A stretch of DNA of 64,000 bases, from positions 1,116,001-1,180,000 of the forward strand of contig NZ_FBXK01000005.1 in the NCBI RefSeq assembly GCF_900013425.1, read 5' to 3'. Both the position numbers and the translations under genes were made by a program. Within the stretch, counting starts at the first letter, position 1. Each line of letters begins with the position of its first letter. Below, in pieces: positions 18,987 to 29,959 of this stretch. The notes below the pieces were generated by a model. The model was not told where the DNA came from, did not search any database, and was given only the letters and a program-made list of their open reading frames with translations. This stretch comes from Sphingobium sp. Z007. Its GTDB lineage: Bacteria; Pseudomonadota; Alphaproteobacteria; Sphingomonadales; Sphingomonadaceae.

Positions 18987-20212
18987 TAGCTGCGGTAATC
19001 GGCGTTGATCGAGATGTAACCGTGCGTCAGGTCGCAGGTCCAGACCTGCGCCCGGCCTTCGCCCAGGCCCAGATCGACGCCGATTTGGATGTCCTGCCCT
19101 TTAAGATGCGCGGCCACCGGCGCTTCGTCATAGCCCTCGACAGCCAGGCCGCCGGTCGCCACCTGCGTCGCGCCGAAGCGGATCGACAGCTTGTCGCGCT
19201 CGGCGGGTTCGCCCGCCTTGCCCACGGCCATGACGATCCGGCCCCAATTGGCATCCTCGCCCGCAATGGCGGTCTTCACCAGCGGCGAATTGGCGATGGA
19301 AAGGGCGATGCGATGCGCGCTGGCGTCGCTTTCCGCGCCCTCGACCAGGATGTCGATGAACTTGGTCGCGCCTTCGCCGTCGCGCACCACCAGATGGGCG
19401 AGTTGGCGGCAAAGGTCATGCAGCGCTGCGTGGAAGGCGTCCGCCCCGGCATCGTCCATGCTGGTGATCGGCGCGTTACCCGCCTTGCCGGTGGCAAAGG
19501 CCAGCACGGTGTCGCTGGTGGACGTGTCGCTATCGACCGTAATGCAGGAGAAGCTCTTGCGGTTCGCCGCCGACAGCATCTGTTGCAACAGCGCCGGGTC
19601 GATCGCGGCATCGGTGAAAATATAGCCCAGCATCGTCGCCATGTCCGGCGCGATCATGCCCGACCCCTTGATAATGCCGACCAGTTCGACCCGCGTGTCG
19701 CCGATAATCGCCGACACATGCGCGCCCTTGGGATAGGTGTCGGTCGTGCCGATCGTGGTCGCGGCCTCTTCCCAACCGCAAGGCGCGGCGGTGAAGGCGG
19801 CTTCGAGGCCCGCTTCGGCCTTGTCGATCGGCAAAGGCACGCCGATCACGCCGGTCGAGGAGACGAAGATGTCCGATGGCAGGCAAGCCAGATGATTGGC
19901 GACCTTGGCCGCGATCGCCTCCACCGCCGCGCGACCGCGATGGCCGGTGAAGGCGTTGGCGTTGCCGGCGTTGACCACCAATGCGCGCGCCGAACCGAGC
20001 GGGATGGCGTCGCGGCACCATTCGACTTCGGGCGAGGGGCATTTGCTCTGGGTCGTGACGCCCGCGACGGCGGTGCCCGCGTCCAGCTCGACATAGGTGA
20101 GGTCGCAGCGGTCCCAGGCCTTATATCCGGCGCGGGCCGTGCGCAGCGTGACGCCTGCAATCGACGGCAGGACAGGGAAGGCGGCGGGGGCGAGGGGGGA
20201 GCGGTCGGTCAT
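18986..20212 (-). CDS. argJ: Bifunctional ornithine acetyltransferase / N-acetylglutamate synthase
   Basis: The 408-residue proenzyme moves acetyl from N-acetylornithine to glutamate in the cyclic arginine pathway. The autocleavage site is visible in IAPDMATMLGYIFTDAAI, with Thr193 as the expected new N-terminal nucleophile. Other signatures are ALVVNAGNANAFTG and IFVSSTGVIGVPLPIDKAE. The C-terminus ISINADYRS agrees with the family. Whether it also makes N-acetylglutamate from acetyl-CoA cannot be told here. Confidence 0.96.
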   Translation of the reverse strand: MTDRSPLAPAAFPVLPSIAGVTLRTARAGYKAWDRCDLTYVELDAGTAVAGVTTQSKCPSPEVEWCRDAIPLGSARALVVNAGNANAFTGHRGRAAVEAIAAKVANHLACLPSDIFVSSTGVIGVPLPIDKAEAGLEAAFTAAPCGWEEAATTIGTTDTYPKGAHVSAIIGDTRVELVGIIKGSGMIAPDMATMLGYIFTDAAIDPALLQQMLSAANRKSFSCITVDSDTSTSDTVLAFATGKAGNAPITSMDDAGADAFHAALHDLCRQLAHLVVRDGEGATKFIDILVEGAESDASAHRIALSIANSPLVKTAIAGEDANWGRIVMAVGKAGEPAERDKLSIRFGATQVATGGLAVEGYDEAPVAAHLKGQDIQIGVDLGLGEGRAQVWTCDLTHGYISINADYRS

Positions 20213-20244
20213 GCCGCGCGAAATGGGACAAAATCAGGCGAGGG

Positions 20245-21792
20245 TCAATCTTTCCGCGACGTGACCGCGGCAGGCGGCTGCACATATAAGCGACCCACCC
20301 CATCGGGCATTGCCACCATCCGATAACCCCGCTGGCGGGCATAGGCGACCAGCGCGTCGTCGGGGCGGAGCGGCAATTTGCGGGTGCCGGCTTCATAGCC
20401 GGTCAAGATGGCGGCGGGCGGATCGCGGTCCATGTCGCCCAGAGTCGCAGGGATCATGGCGTGGACCTGCCGCGCGAGCACCGGACCCATCGTCCAGCCG
20501 GTGCGCCAGGCGAAGGGGCCGGGCGCGAAACGCGGGTCGAGATGAAGGCCGCTGCCCAGGATCATATGGGGCGAGAGGGTGACGACATCGTCGCCCCGGC
20601 CCCGTGCGCGCACGGTGATCCCGGCCCAGCGCGCGGCGGCGTCCGCCTCCAGCACCGGCGATCCGCTTCGCAGCATCGCCACCACATGCCGGGTGGCGGG
20701 CAACATGCCGGGAACGGCGGCGAGGCAGAGCAGGCCGAGCAAGGCCTGCCGCTGCGCAAAGGGCCAGCGCCGCGCATCGTCCACCAGATAGCCGAGCGCC
20801 AGCGCCAACGGCGGTAGCAGGGGCATGACATATTGGACCTGCGATGGCGTGGGCATCGCCGCGCCGATCAGCGCCCCGGCCGTCATCCAGATCGCCAGTC
20901 GCCGTCCGGGCGAACGCACCCGCCGGCGGGTAATGATCCAATTGGCCGATAACAGGAGCAAGGCGGCGAGCGCCGGTCCCTTCCACAGATATTTGAGCAG
21001 GTCGGTCAGCTTTTCGATTGTCGCCAGTTCATCGAACGCGCCATTGGCCGCATACCAGGCGTGGGGCGCGGTCGCGCCGTAGGTCAGCACGCCGTAGAAG
21101 AAAGCGTCGGGGTCCAGTGCCCAGGCGAGCAGCATCGGCGTCATGCCGGCTATCGCGCCCGCCGCCAGCCCGCAGGCGGCGCGCAGGCCGCAGCGGCCGC
21201 CCGCGCTGATGACGAAGAGGCCGGTCATCAGCCCCAGCGGCGCGAAATTAAGCTTCGTCGCGATGGCAAGGCCGAACAGCGATCCGGCCGCGAACCAATA
21301 GCGACGCCCGCAATGGCGTAGCGCTAGCAGGCTGACGAGCAGCGCCATGGACGACAGCAAAGTCGGCAGCATGTCGTTGCGCACCACCGCGCCGGTAAAC
21401 TGAAAGGCGGCAGTCGCGCCGACGAGCAAGGTCGCGATGGCGGCGCTGTCGCGCGAAATGCCGGCGATCCGCTGCCCTGCCCATAGCGTCGCCAAGGTGC
21501 CAAGGGCGGTGACGGCCGTGGCCAGCCGCATCGCCACCACCATATGATCGGGGAATAGCCAAGCGAGCGGCGCGAAGGTCCAGCTGTGCAGCGGCGGTTG
21601 GAGATAGAGGAAATCGCGGAAGATCAGCAGGCGGCTGCTGAAATAGGCGCCGGCGACATATTGGCTTTCGTCATGATCGAACGGAGTCGCGATCGCTGTC
21701 AGGCCGAACCAGAGGATCAGCGCCATCGCCGCCAGAATAGCGACCGGCAGAGCGCGGCTGCGCGCCGTCGCCAGGACGATTGAACGATACAC
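20245..21792 (-). CDS. GT-C fold glycosyltransferase (PMT/ArnT-like, GT39/83)
   Basis: This integral membrane protein of about 515 residues has around ten hydrophobic segments. After the first segment it carries TPFDHDESQYVAGAYFSSRL, whose acidic residues in the first periplasmic loop are the GT-C catalytic signature, and LLIFRDFLYLQPPLHSWTF. Such enzymes move a sugar from a polyprenyl-phosphate donor to protein, lipid A or glycan on the periplasmic face; the acceptor is unknown. I place the start at GTG 21792 (preceded by AAGGG); a TTG at 21882 would add 30 residues with a poor ribosome site. argJ follows 32 bases later. Confidence 0.82.
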   Translation of the reverse strand: MYRSIVLATARSRALPVAILAAMALILWFGLTAIATPFDHDESQYVAGAYFSSRLLIFRDFLYLQPPLHSWTFAPLAWLFPDHMVVAMRLATAVTALGTLATLWAGQRIAGISRDSAAIATLLVGATAAFQFTGAVVRNDMLPTLLSSMALLVSLLALRHCGRRYWFAAGSLFGLAIATKLNFAPLGLMTGLFVISAGGRCGLRAACGLAAGAIAGMTPMLLAWALDPDAFFYGVLTYGATAPHAWYAANGAFDELATIEKLTDLLKYLWKGPALAALLLLSANWIITRRRVRSPGRRLAIWMTAGALIGAAMPTPSQVQYVMPLLPPLALALGYLVDDARRWPFAQRQALLGLLCLAAVPGMLPATRHVVAMLRSGSPVLEADAAARWAGITVRARGRGDDVVTLSPHMILGSGLHLDPRFAPGPFAWRTGWTMGPVLARQVHAMIPATLGDMDRDPPAAILTGYEAGTRKLPLRPDDALVAYARQRGYRMVAMPDGVGRLYVQPPAAVTSRKD

Positions 21793-22036
21793 TATGCGAC
21801 CCTTGCTCTTGTCGCGCTCTTGTGGCGCAGCTGGCGCGAAGTGCAAAGCCTTCGCGTTGGCATGACGCCGCGGACCGATCAAAGCCGCATGCCGCTACAT
21901 TGTTGCGGACCCAAGACAGGCCGGGTTCAGCCGCAGTCTGATTGACTAAAGGATGTGCCGTGCCTAAATCGCGGCGCATATCTGTGCGCGGTCCTTTTCA
22001 AGGGGGCGCGCGCCCCTCGGTAACTTAGGAAATTGC

Positions 22037-24766
<2,730 letters not shown>

Positions 24767-24805
24767 ACGACAGAGGTCGGGCGGCGCCGGCCCTTTCGCG
24801 CTCAA

Positions 24806-24816
24806 TTAACGGTTAA
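24806..24816. promoter_or_regulatory. Paired TTAA half-sites upstream of the PilZ gene
   Basis: TTAACGGTTAA holds two TTAA half-sites three bases apart, about 77 bases ahead of the PilZ gene. CtrA, the alphaproteobacterial cell-cycle regulator, binds TTAA half-sites, but its usual full site has seven bases between them. The site is therefore suggestive only. Confidence 0.25.
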
Positions 24817-24892
24817 CCAGCTTTCTTAGCTGTTTGGCAAGATTGCAGGCGGAGGCTGGCCTGATCCTGAGGGGCATCCAGGAGGCAAGGCC

Positions 24893-25249
24893 ATGGACAG
24901 CATTTCCTATCGCGCGCGGGCCGAACGGCGCCGCGAAAGCCGCTTCGCCTCGCATGTCGGCGCGATGATGCACTGGGATGGCGTCAGTCAGCCTGTCACG
25001 ATCCGCAATATCTCTATCTACGGCGCGCTGATCGCCGGGCCATGGCTACCCACGATTGGCGAGCGCGTGACGCTGATCGCCGACGGGCTGGAGGTGTGCG
25101 GCACCGTGATATGGGAGGGGCCAGACCGTTGCGGCCTGTTGCTGAGCCACGCGATCGATCCGGTGGCGGTCATCGCAGAATCGCGCGTTCATACAGTGGA
25201 TCACCCGTCGATCACGCTTCGCCGCATCGGCCCCGGCAGCTACGCCTGA
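24893..25249 (+). CDS. PilZ domain protein, putative c-di-GMP receptor
   Basis: The 118-residue protein is essentially one PilZ domain. It has an arginine cluster AERRRESRF (the RxxxR loop) followed by NISIYGAL, which fits the (D/N)xSxxG motif, then a beta-barrel with GTVIWEGPDRCGLLLSHAI. PilZ proteins bind c-di-GMP and pass the signal to motility, secretion or polysaccharide targets. This single-domain form has no output domain, so it probably works by protein contact. A possible ligand source is the GGDEF protein at the window start, but any cyclase could serve. Confidence 0.88.
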   Translation: MDSISYRARAERRRESRFASHVGAMMHWDGVSQPVTIRNISIYGALIAGPWLPTIGERVTLIADGLEVCGTVIWEGPDRCGLLLSHAIDPVAVIAESRVHTVDHPSITLRRIGPGSYA

Positions 25250-25395
25250 GCGATGGCGCGATAGACTCCGAATCATACGTAAATACTATGGCCGTGGCAT
25301 AGTCCTCGTCTCGCATTCCACTGCACCCACGCACTAGGTGACGTCCCGTAGCCGATCCTGCCGCCTTCGCGGCGACGGCTTATGGGAGAATTTTC

Positions 25396-25479
25396 ATGCA
25401 GGACATCCTTTGGATCGGCCTCGCTCTCGGTCTGGCGGCGGCGAGCTTTGGCTATGTCGCGCTTTGCGACCATGCGTGA
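25396..25479 (+). CDS. Small single-pass membrane protein preceding kdpF
   Basis: A 27-residue ORF reads MQDILWIGLALGLAAASFGY, then VALCDHA and stop. It has GGGAGA about seven bases ahead of its ATG and one hydrophobic helix (residues ~4-23) ending in a short polar tail. It sits 13 bases ahead of kdpF. Similar tiny membrane ORFs with a CD-plus-basic tail occur before kdpF in other bacteria to my knowledge, but they have no assigned function. It may be a Kdp-associated microprotein or a leader peptide. It is too short for normal gene finding. Confidence 0.65.
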   Translation: MQDILWIGLALGLAAASFGYVALCDHA

Positions 25480-25492
25480 GGGGGCGGCCATC

Positions 25493-25582
25493 ATGACCCT
25501 CGACCTTTGGCTGGCGGCGATCGCCGCGCTCGGCCTTCTTGGCTACCTCGCCGCCGTGCTCGCACGGCCCGAACGCTTTTAG
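25493..25582 (+). CDS. kdpF: K+-transporting ATPase subunit KdpF
   Basis: The 29-residue protein is one membrane helix with the characteristic tail YLAAVLARPERF. KdpF stabilises the KdpABC complex in the inner membrane. It is followed 12 bases later by kdpA, which has a strong AGGGAGG ribosome site. Confidence 0.9.
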   Translation: MTLDLWLAAIAALGLLGYLAAVLARPERF

Positions 25583-25594
25583 GGAGGGGCGATC

Positions 25595-27298
25595 ATGACC
25601 TTCCAGGGATGGCTGCTGATCGCGGCCTTTATCGGCATATTGCTGGCGCTTACGAAGCCGGTCGGCCTATGGCTCTTCGCGCTGTACGAAGGGCGGCGCA
25701 CGCCGCTGCATGCCGTGCTCGGCCCGGTCGAGCGGGGCTTCTATCGTCTTTCGGGGATCGACCCGACGCAGGAGCAGGGCTGGCGGCGCTATGCCGTGCA
25801 CATGCTGCTCTTCAACCTTTTGCTGGCGCTCTTCACCTATGCGGTGCTGCGCTTGCAGGGGCTGTTGCCGCTTAATCCGCTGGGCTTCGCGGGCACGAGC
25901 GAACATCTGGCGTTCAACACCGCTATCAGCTTCACGACCAACACCAACTGGCAAAGCTATGCGGGCGAATCGACCCTGTCGAACCTGTCGCAGATGCTGG
26001 GCCTGACCATCCATAATTTCCTGTCGGCGGCGACCGGCATTGCGCTCGCCTTCGCGCTGTTCCGCGGCTTCGCCCGCCGAAGCGCGACGACGATCGGTAA
26101 TTTCTGGGCCGACATGACGCGGGTGACGCTCTACCTGCTGCTGCCGCTGTGCATCCTCTACGCCCTGTTCCTGATCGCGAGCGGCGTGCCGCAGACGCTG
26201 GCCGGGTCAGTCGATGTGACGACGCTGGAGGGCGTGAAGCAAACGCTGGCGCTTGGCCCGGTGGCCAGCCAGGAAGCGATCAAGATGCTGGGCACCAATG
26301 GCGGCGGTTTCTTCAACGCCAACAGCGCGCATCCGTTTGAAAACCCCAATGCGCTGACCAACTTTGTGCAGATGCTGTCGATCTTCGTCATCGGCGTGGG
26401 CCTGACCTACACATTCGGCAAAGCGGTCGGCAATGTCCGGCAGGGCTGGGCGATTTTGGCGGCGATGCTGACCATCTTCGTGGTGGGCGTGACCATCACC
26501 TATTGGCAGGAAGCCGCGGGGAACCCGATCCTGCACAATCTGGGTGTCGCCGGCGGCAATATGGAGGGCAAGGAGGTCCGTTTCGGCATCGCCGCTTCCG
26601 CGCTCTTCTCAGTCGTCACCACGGCGGCGAGCTGCGGCGCGGTCAACGCCATGCATGACAGTTTTACCGCGCTGGGCGGTATGATCCCCCTGTTCAACAT
26701 CCAACTGGGCGAAGTCGTCGTCGGCGGCGTGGGCGCGGGCATCTACGGCTTCCTGCTGTTCGCCATCCTCGCCGTGTTCGTCGCGGGGCTGATGGTCGGA
26801 CGGACGCCGGAATATGTCGGCAAGAAGATCGAGTCGCGTGAGGTCAAACTCGCGGTGCTGGCCATCGCCGTGCTCCCGCTCGTGATCCTGGGGATGACCG
26901 CGATCGCCAGCGTCACGCAGGCGGGCCTGGCCGGGCCGCTCAACAAGGGGCCGCACGGATTTTCCGAAATCCTCTACGCCTTCACCAGCGCGGTCGGGAA
27001 TAACGGGTCGGCCTTTGCAGGCCTGACCGCCAACACGCCCTTCTACAATGGCATGCTGGGCGTTGCGATGTGGATCGGCCGCTTCTTCATCATCATTCCG
27101 ATGCTGGCGATTGCGGGCAGCCTTGCGGCGAAATCCTACACCCCTGAAACCGCTGGCAGCTTCCCCACCACCGGGCCGCTCTGGACCGGCCTGCTGATCG
27201 GCATCGTGCTGGTCGTGGGCGGCCTGACCTTCCTGCCTAGCCTCGCCCTTGGCCCCGTCGCCGATCATCTCGCGATGATCCACGGCCAGACTTTTTAA
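25595..27298 (+). CDS. kdpA: K+-transporting ATPase subunit A (channel-like)
   Basis: The 567-residue polytopic subunit binds and conducts K+ in the KdpFABC pump and is related to SKT/Trk channels. Four pore-loop regions are seen: [52 protein letters not shown] and [14 protein letters not shown]. These match the family selectivity-filter segments. The length agrees with E. coli KdpA (557). It lies in the complete kdpFABC run and is probably induced by K+ limitation through kdpDE. Confidence 0.97.
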   Translation: MTFQGWLLIAAFIGILLALTKPVGLWLFALYEGRRTPLHAVLGPVERGFYRLSGIDPTQEQGWRRYAVHMLLFNLLLALFTYAVLRLQGLLPLNPLGFAGTSEHLAFNTAISFTTNTNWQSYAGESTLSNLSQMLGLTIHNFLSAATGIALAFALFRGFARRSATTIGNFWADMTRVTLYLLLPLCILYALFLIASGVPQTLAGSVDVTTLEGVKQTLALGPVASQEAIKMLGTNGGGFFNANSAHPFENPNALTNFVQMLSIFVIGVGLTYTFGKAVGNVRQGWAILAAMLTIFVVGVTITYWQEAAGNPILHNLGVAGGNMEGKEVRFGIAASALFSVVTTAASCGAVNAMHDSFTALGGMIPLFNIQLGEVVVGGVGAGIYGFLLFAILAVFVAGLMVGRTPEYVGKKIESREVKLAVLAIAVLPLVILGMTAIASVTQAGLAGPLNKGPHGFSEILYAFTSAVGNNGSAFAGLTANTPFYNGMLGVAMWIGRFFIIIPMLAIAGSLAAKSYTPETAGSFPTTGPLWTGLLIGIVLVVGGLTFLPSLALGPVADHLAMIHGQTF

Positions 27299-27310
27299 CG
27301 GAGCATCCTC

Positions 27311-29344
27311 ATGGCACGCACAGCGTCCAAATCGCTCTTCACCGCCGACCTGATCCTGCCTGCGATCGGCGACGCGTTTCGCAAACTCGCCCCAAGCGAA
27401 CTGATCCGTAATCCGGTGATGTTCACCACCGCCATCGTAGCGGTGCTGCTCACCATCCTGTTGGCAGTGGGGCAGGACAGCCTTGCCCTCAGCTTCAAGT
27501 TGCAACTGGTCGTCTGGCTGTGGCTGACCGTCTTGTTCGGCACCTTTGCCGAGGCTTTGGCCGAAGGACGCGGCAAGGCGCAGGCCGCCTCGCTGCGCGC
27601 CACCAAGGCGGAACTGACGGCCAAGCGGCTGAAGAAGGACGGCGAGACCTTTGACGCCGTCCCGGCGAGCGCGCTACGGATGGGAGATGTGGTGCTGGTC
27701 GAAACCGGCGACCTGATCCCGTCCGATGGCGAGGTCGTAGCGGGCGTCGCGTCGGTCAACGAAGCCGCCATCACCGGCGAATCCGCGCCGGTGATCCGCG
27801 AGGCGGGCGGCGACCGTTCTGCCGTGACGGCGGGCACCCGCGTCATTTCCGACCGGATCAAGGTGCAGGTGACGGTCAATCCGGGGCAGGGGTTCCTTGA
27901 CCGCATGATCGCGCTGGTCGAGGGGGCCGAACGGCAGAAGACGCCCAATGAAATCGCGCTGACGCTGTTGCTGGTCGGCCTGACCATCATCTTCCTGATC
28001 GCTGTCGCGACCATCCCCAGCTTTGCCACCTATGCCGGCGGGACGATCCCGGTCGCGGTGCTGGCGGCGCTGTTCATCACCCTGATCCCCACCACCATCG
28101 CGGCGCTGCTGTCCGCCATCGGCATTGCCGGCATGGACCGGCTGGTGCGGTTCAACGTGCTGGCCAAGTCGGGCCGGGCGGTCGAAGCGGCGGGCGATAT
28201 CGATGTGCTGCTGCTGGACAAGACCGGAACCATCACCGTGGGCGACCGGCAGGCGACGGAGTTTCGGACCGTAGGCGGCGCGAGCCAGGCGCAATTGGCC
28301 GAAGCCGCGCTGCTTGCCAGCTTGGCGGACGAGACACCCGAAGGTCGTTCGATCGTACTTCTGGCACGCGAGCGCTTTGGCCAGACGGCGCAGGCGCTGC
28401 CAGAGGGAGCGGAGGTCATCCCGTTCACCGCGCAGACCCGCATTTCCGGCGTCGAGACGGGCGGGACGCGGATCATCAAGGGCGCGGTGGATTCGGTGCT
28501 GAAGGCGCTTGGCTCCAACGGCGGCAAGGATGCGGACGAACTGCGTCGCATAACCGACGAGATCGCCCGCGCTGGCGGCACGCCGCTGGCCGTGGCGCAG
28601 GACGACCGGTTACTGGGCGCGATTTTCCTGAAGGATATCGTCAAGGCGGGCATCCGCGAACGGTTCGGCGAGTTGCGGCAGATGGGCATCCGCACGGTGA
28701 TGATCACCGGCGACAATCCACTGACCGCCGCATCGATCGCGGCCGAAGCGGGGGTCGATGATTTCCTGGCGCAGGCGACGCCGGAGGACAAGCTGGCGCT
28801 GATCCGCAAGGAGCAGCAGGGCGGGCGGCTGGTCGCCATGTGCGGCGACGGCACCAATGACGCACCCGCGCTGGCGCAGGCCGATGTCGGCGTGGCGATG
28901 AACACCGGCACCCAGGCGGCGCGCGAAGCAGGCAATATGGTGGACCTGGACAGCGATCCGACCAAGCTGATCGAGGTCGTGGGTCTGGGCAAGCAATTGC
29001 TGATGACCCGCGGAGCGCTGACCACCTTTTCGGTCGCCAATGACGTCGCCAAATATTTCGCGATCATCCCGGCGATGTTCGTTGTGCTCTATCCGGGCTT
29101 GGGGGTGCTCAACATCATGGCGCTGGGCACGGCGCAGAGCGCTATCCTGTCCGCCATCATCTTCAATGCGCTCATCATCCCCTGCCTGGTGCCGTTGGCG
29201 CTCAAGGGCGTTACGTACCGGCCGATCGGCGCGGGGCCGCTGCTGGCGCGCAACCTCGCCATCTATGGCCTCGGCGGACTGATCGCGCCGTTCGCGGGGA
29301 TTAAGCTGATCGACATGGTCGTCAACGGCCTTGGCCTCGCCTGA
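27311..29344 (+). CDS. kdpB: K+-transporting P-type ATPase subunit B
   Basis: The 677-residue P-type ATPase energises K+ uptake. The phosphorylation loop [16 protein letters not shown] holds the catalytic Asp. The actuator has [20 protein letters not shown] with the TGES motif, whose Ser is the inhibitory phosphorylation site in E. coli. The hinge [20 protein letters not shown] is intact, and [20 protein letters not shown] is also present. It begins 12 bases after kdpA. Confidence 0.98.
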   Translation: MARTASKSLFTADLILPAIGDAFRKLAPSELIRNPVMFTTAIVAVLLTILLAVGQDSLALSFKLQLVVWLWLTVLFGTFAEALAEGRGKAQAASLRATKAELTAKRLKKDGETFDAVPASALRMGDVVLVETGDLIPSDGEVVAGVASVNEAAITGESAPVIREAGGDRSAVTAGTRVISDRIKVQVTVNPGQGFLDRMIALVEGAERQKTPNEIALTLLLVGLTIIFLIAVATIPSFATYAGGTIPVAVLAALFITLIPTTIAALLSAIGIAGMDRLVRFNVLAKSGRAVEAAGDIDVLLLDKTGTITVGDRQATEFRTVGGASQAQLAEAALLASLADETPEGRSIVLLARERFGQTAQALPEGAEVIPFTAQTRISGVETGGTRIIKGAVDSVLKALGSNGGKDADELRRITDEIARAGGTPLAVAQDDRLLGAIFLKDIVKAGIRERFGELRQMGIRTVMITGDNPLTAASIAAEAGVDDFLAQATPEDKLALIRKEQQGGRLVAMCGDGTNDAPALAQADVGVAMNTGTQAAREAGNMVDLDSDPTKLIEVVGLGKQLLMTRGALTTFSVANDVAKYFAIIPAMFVVLYPGLGVLNIMALGTAQSAILSAIIFNALIIPCLVPLALKGVTYRPIGAGPLLARNLAIYGLGGLIAPFAGIKLIDMVVNGLGLA

Positions 29345-29368
29345 CCGCCCGATAACGGAGATTTTGAC

Positions 29369-29959
29369 ATGTTTACCGACCTCAAATCCGCCATCCGTCC
29401 GGCGCTCGTCATGACGCTGCTGTTCGCGCTGCTGCTGGGCATCGCCTATCCGTTGGCGCTGACCGGGGTGGGGCAGGCGCTATTCCCCGCCCAAGCCAAT
29501 GGCAGCCTGGTCCGCGACAAGGACGTGGTCATCGGTTCCACCATCGTTGGCCAGGCCTTCACATCGGACCGCTATTTCCACAGCCGCCCGTCGGCGGCGG
29601 GCAAGGGCTATGACGGCCTTGCCTCGTCCGGCTCCAATCTCGGCCCGACCAGCCAAGCGCTGGTCGACCGGGTGAAGACCGATATTGCAACCTATAAGAC
29701 TGCCACACCCGATCGCCCCGTTCCGTCCGATCTGGTGACAGCCTCCGCCTCAGGGCTTGACCCCCATATCGGTCCTGAGGCGGCTTTTTATCAAGTCGAT
29801 CGTGTCGCCAAGGTGCGCGGCATGGACCCGCAGCGGCTTCGATCGCTCGTGGCGGACAGCGTCGAGCAGCCTTTGCTCGGCTTCCTGGGCGAAGCGCGCG
29901 TCAACCTGTTCGAACTGAATCGACGGCTGGACATGATTGACGCTAAGCAGGCGCGGTGA
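29369..29959 (+). CDS. kdpC: K+-transporting ATPase subunit C
   Basis: The 196-residue protein has one N-terminal membrane helix (residues ~11-31) and a periplasmic domain with the family motifs YFHSRPSAAGKGYDGLASSG and SGSNLGPTS, then ASGLDPHIGPEAAFYQ and VNLFELNRRLD. KdpC is the small periplasmic-facing subunit of the Kdp pump. Its stop overlaps the kdpD GTG start. Confidence 0.97.
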   Translation: MFTDLKSAIRPALVMTLLFALLLGIAYPLALTGVGQALFPAQANGSLVRDKDVVIGSTIVGQAFTSDRYFHSRPSAAGKGYDGLASSGSNLGPTSQALVDRVKTDIATYKTATPDRPVPSDLVTASASGLDPHIGPEAAFYQVDRVAKVRGMDPQRLRSLVADSVEQPLLGFLGEARVNLFELNRRLDMIDAKQAR

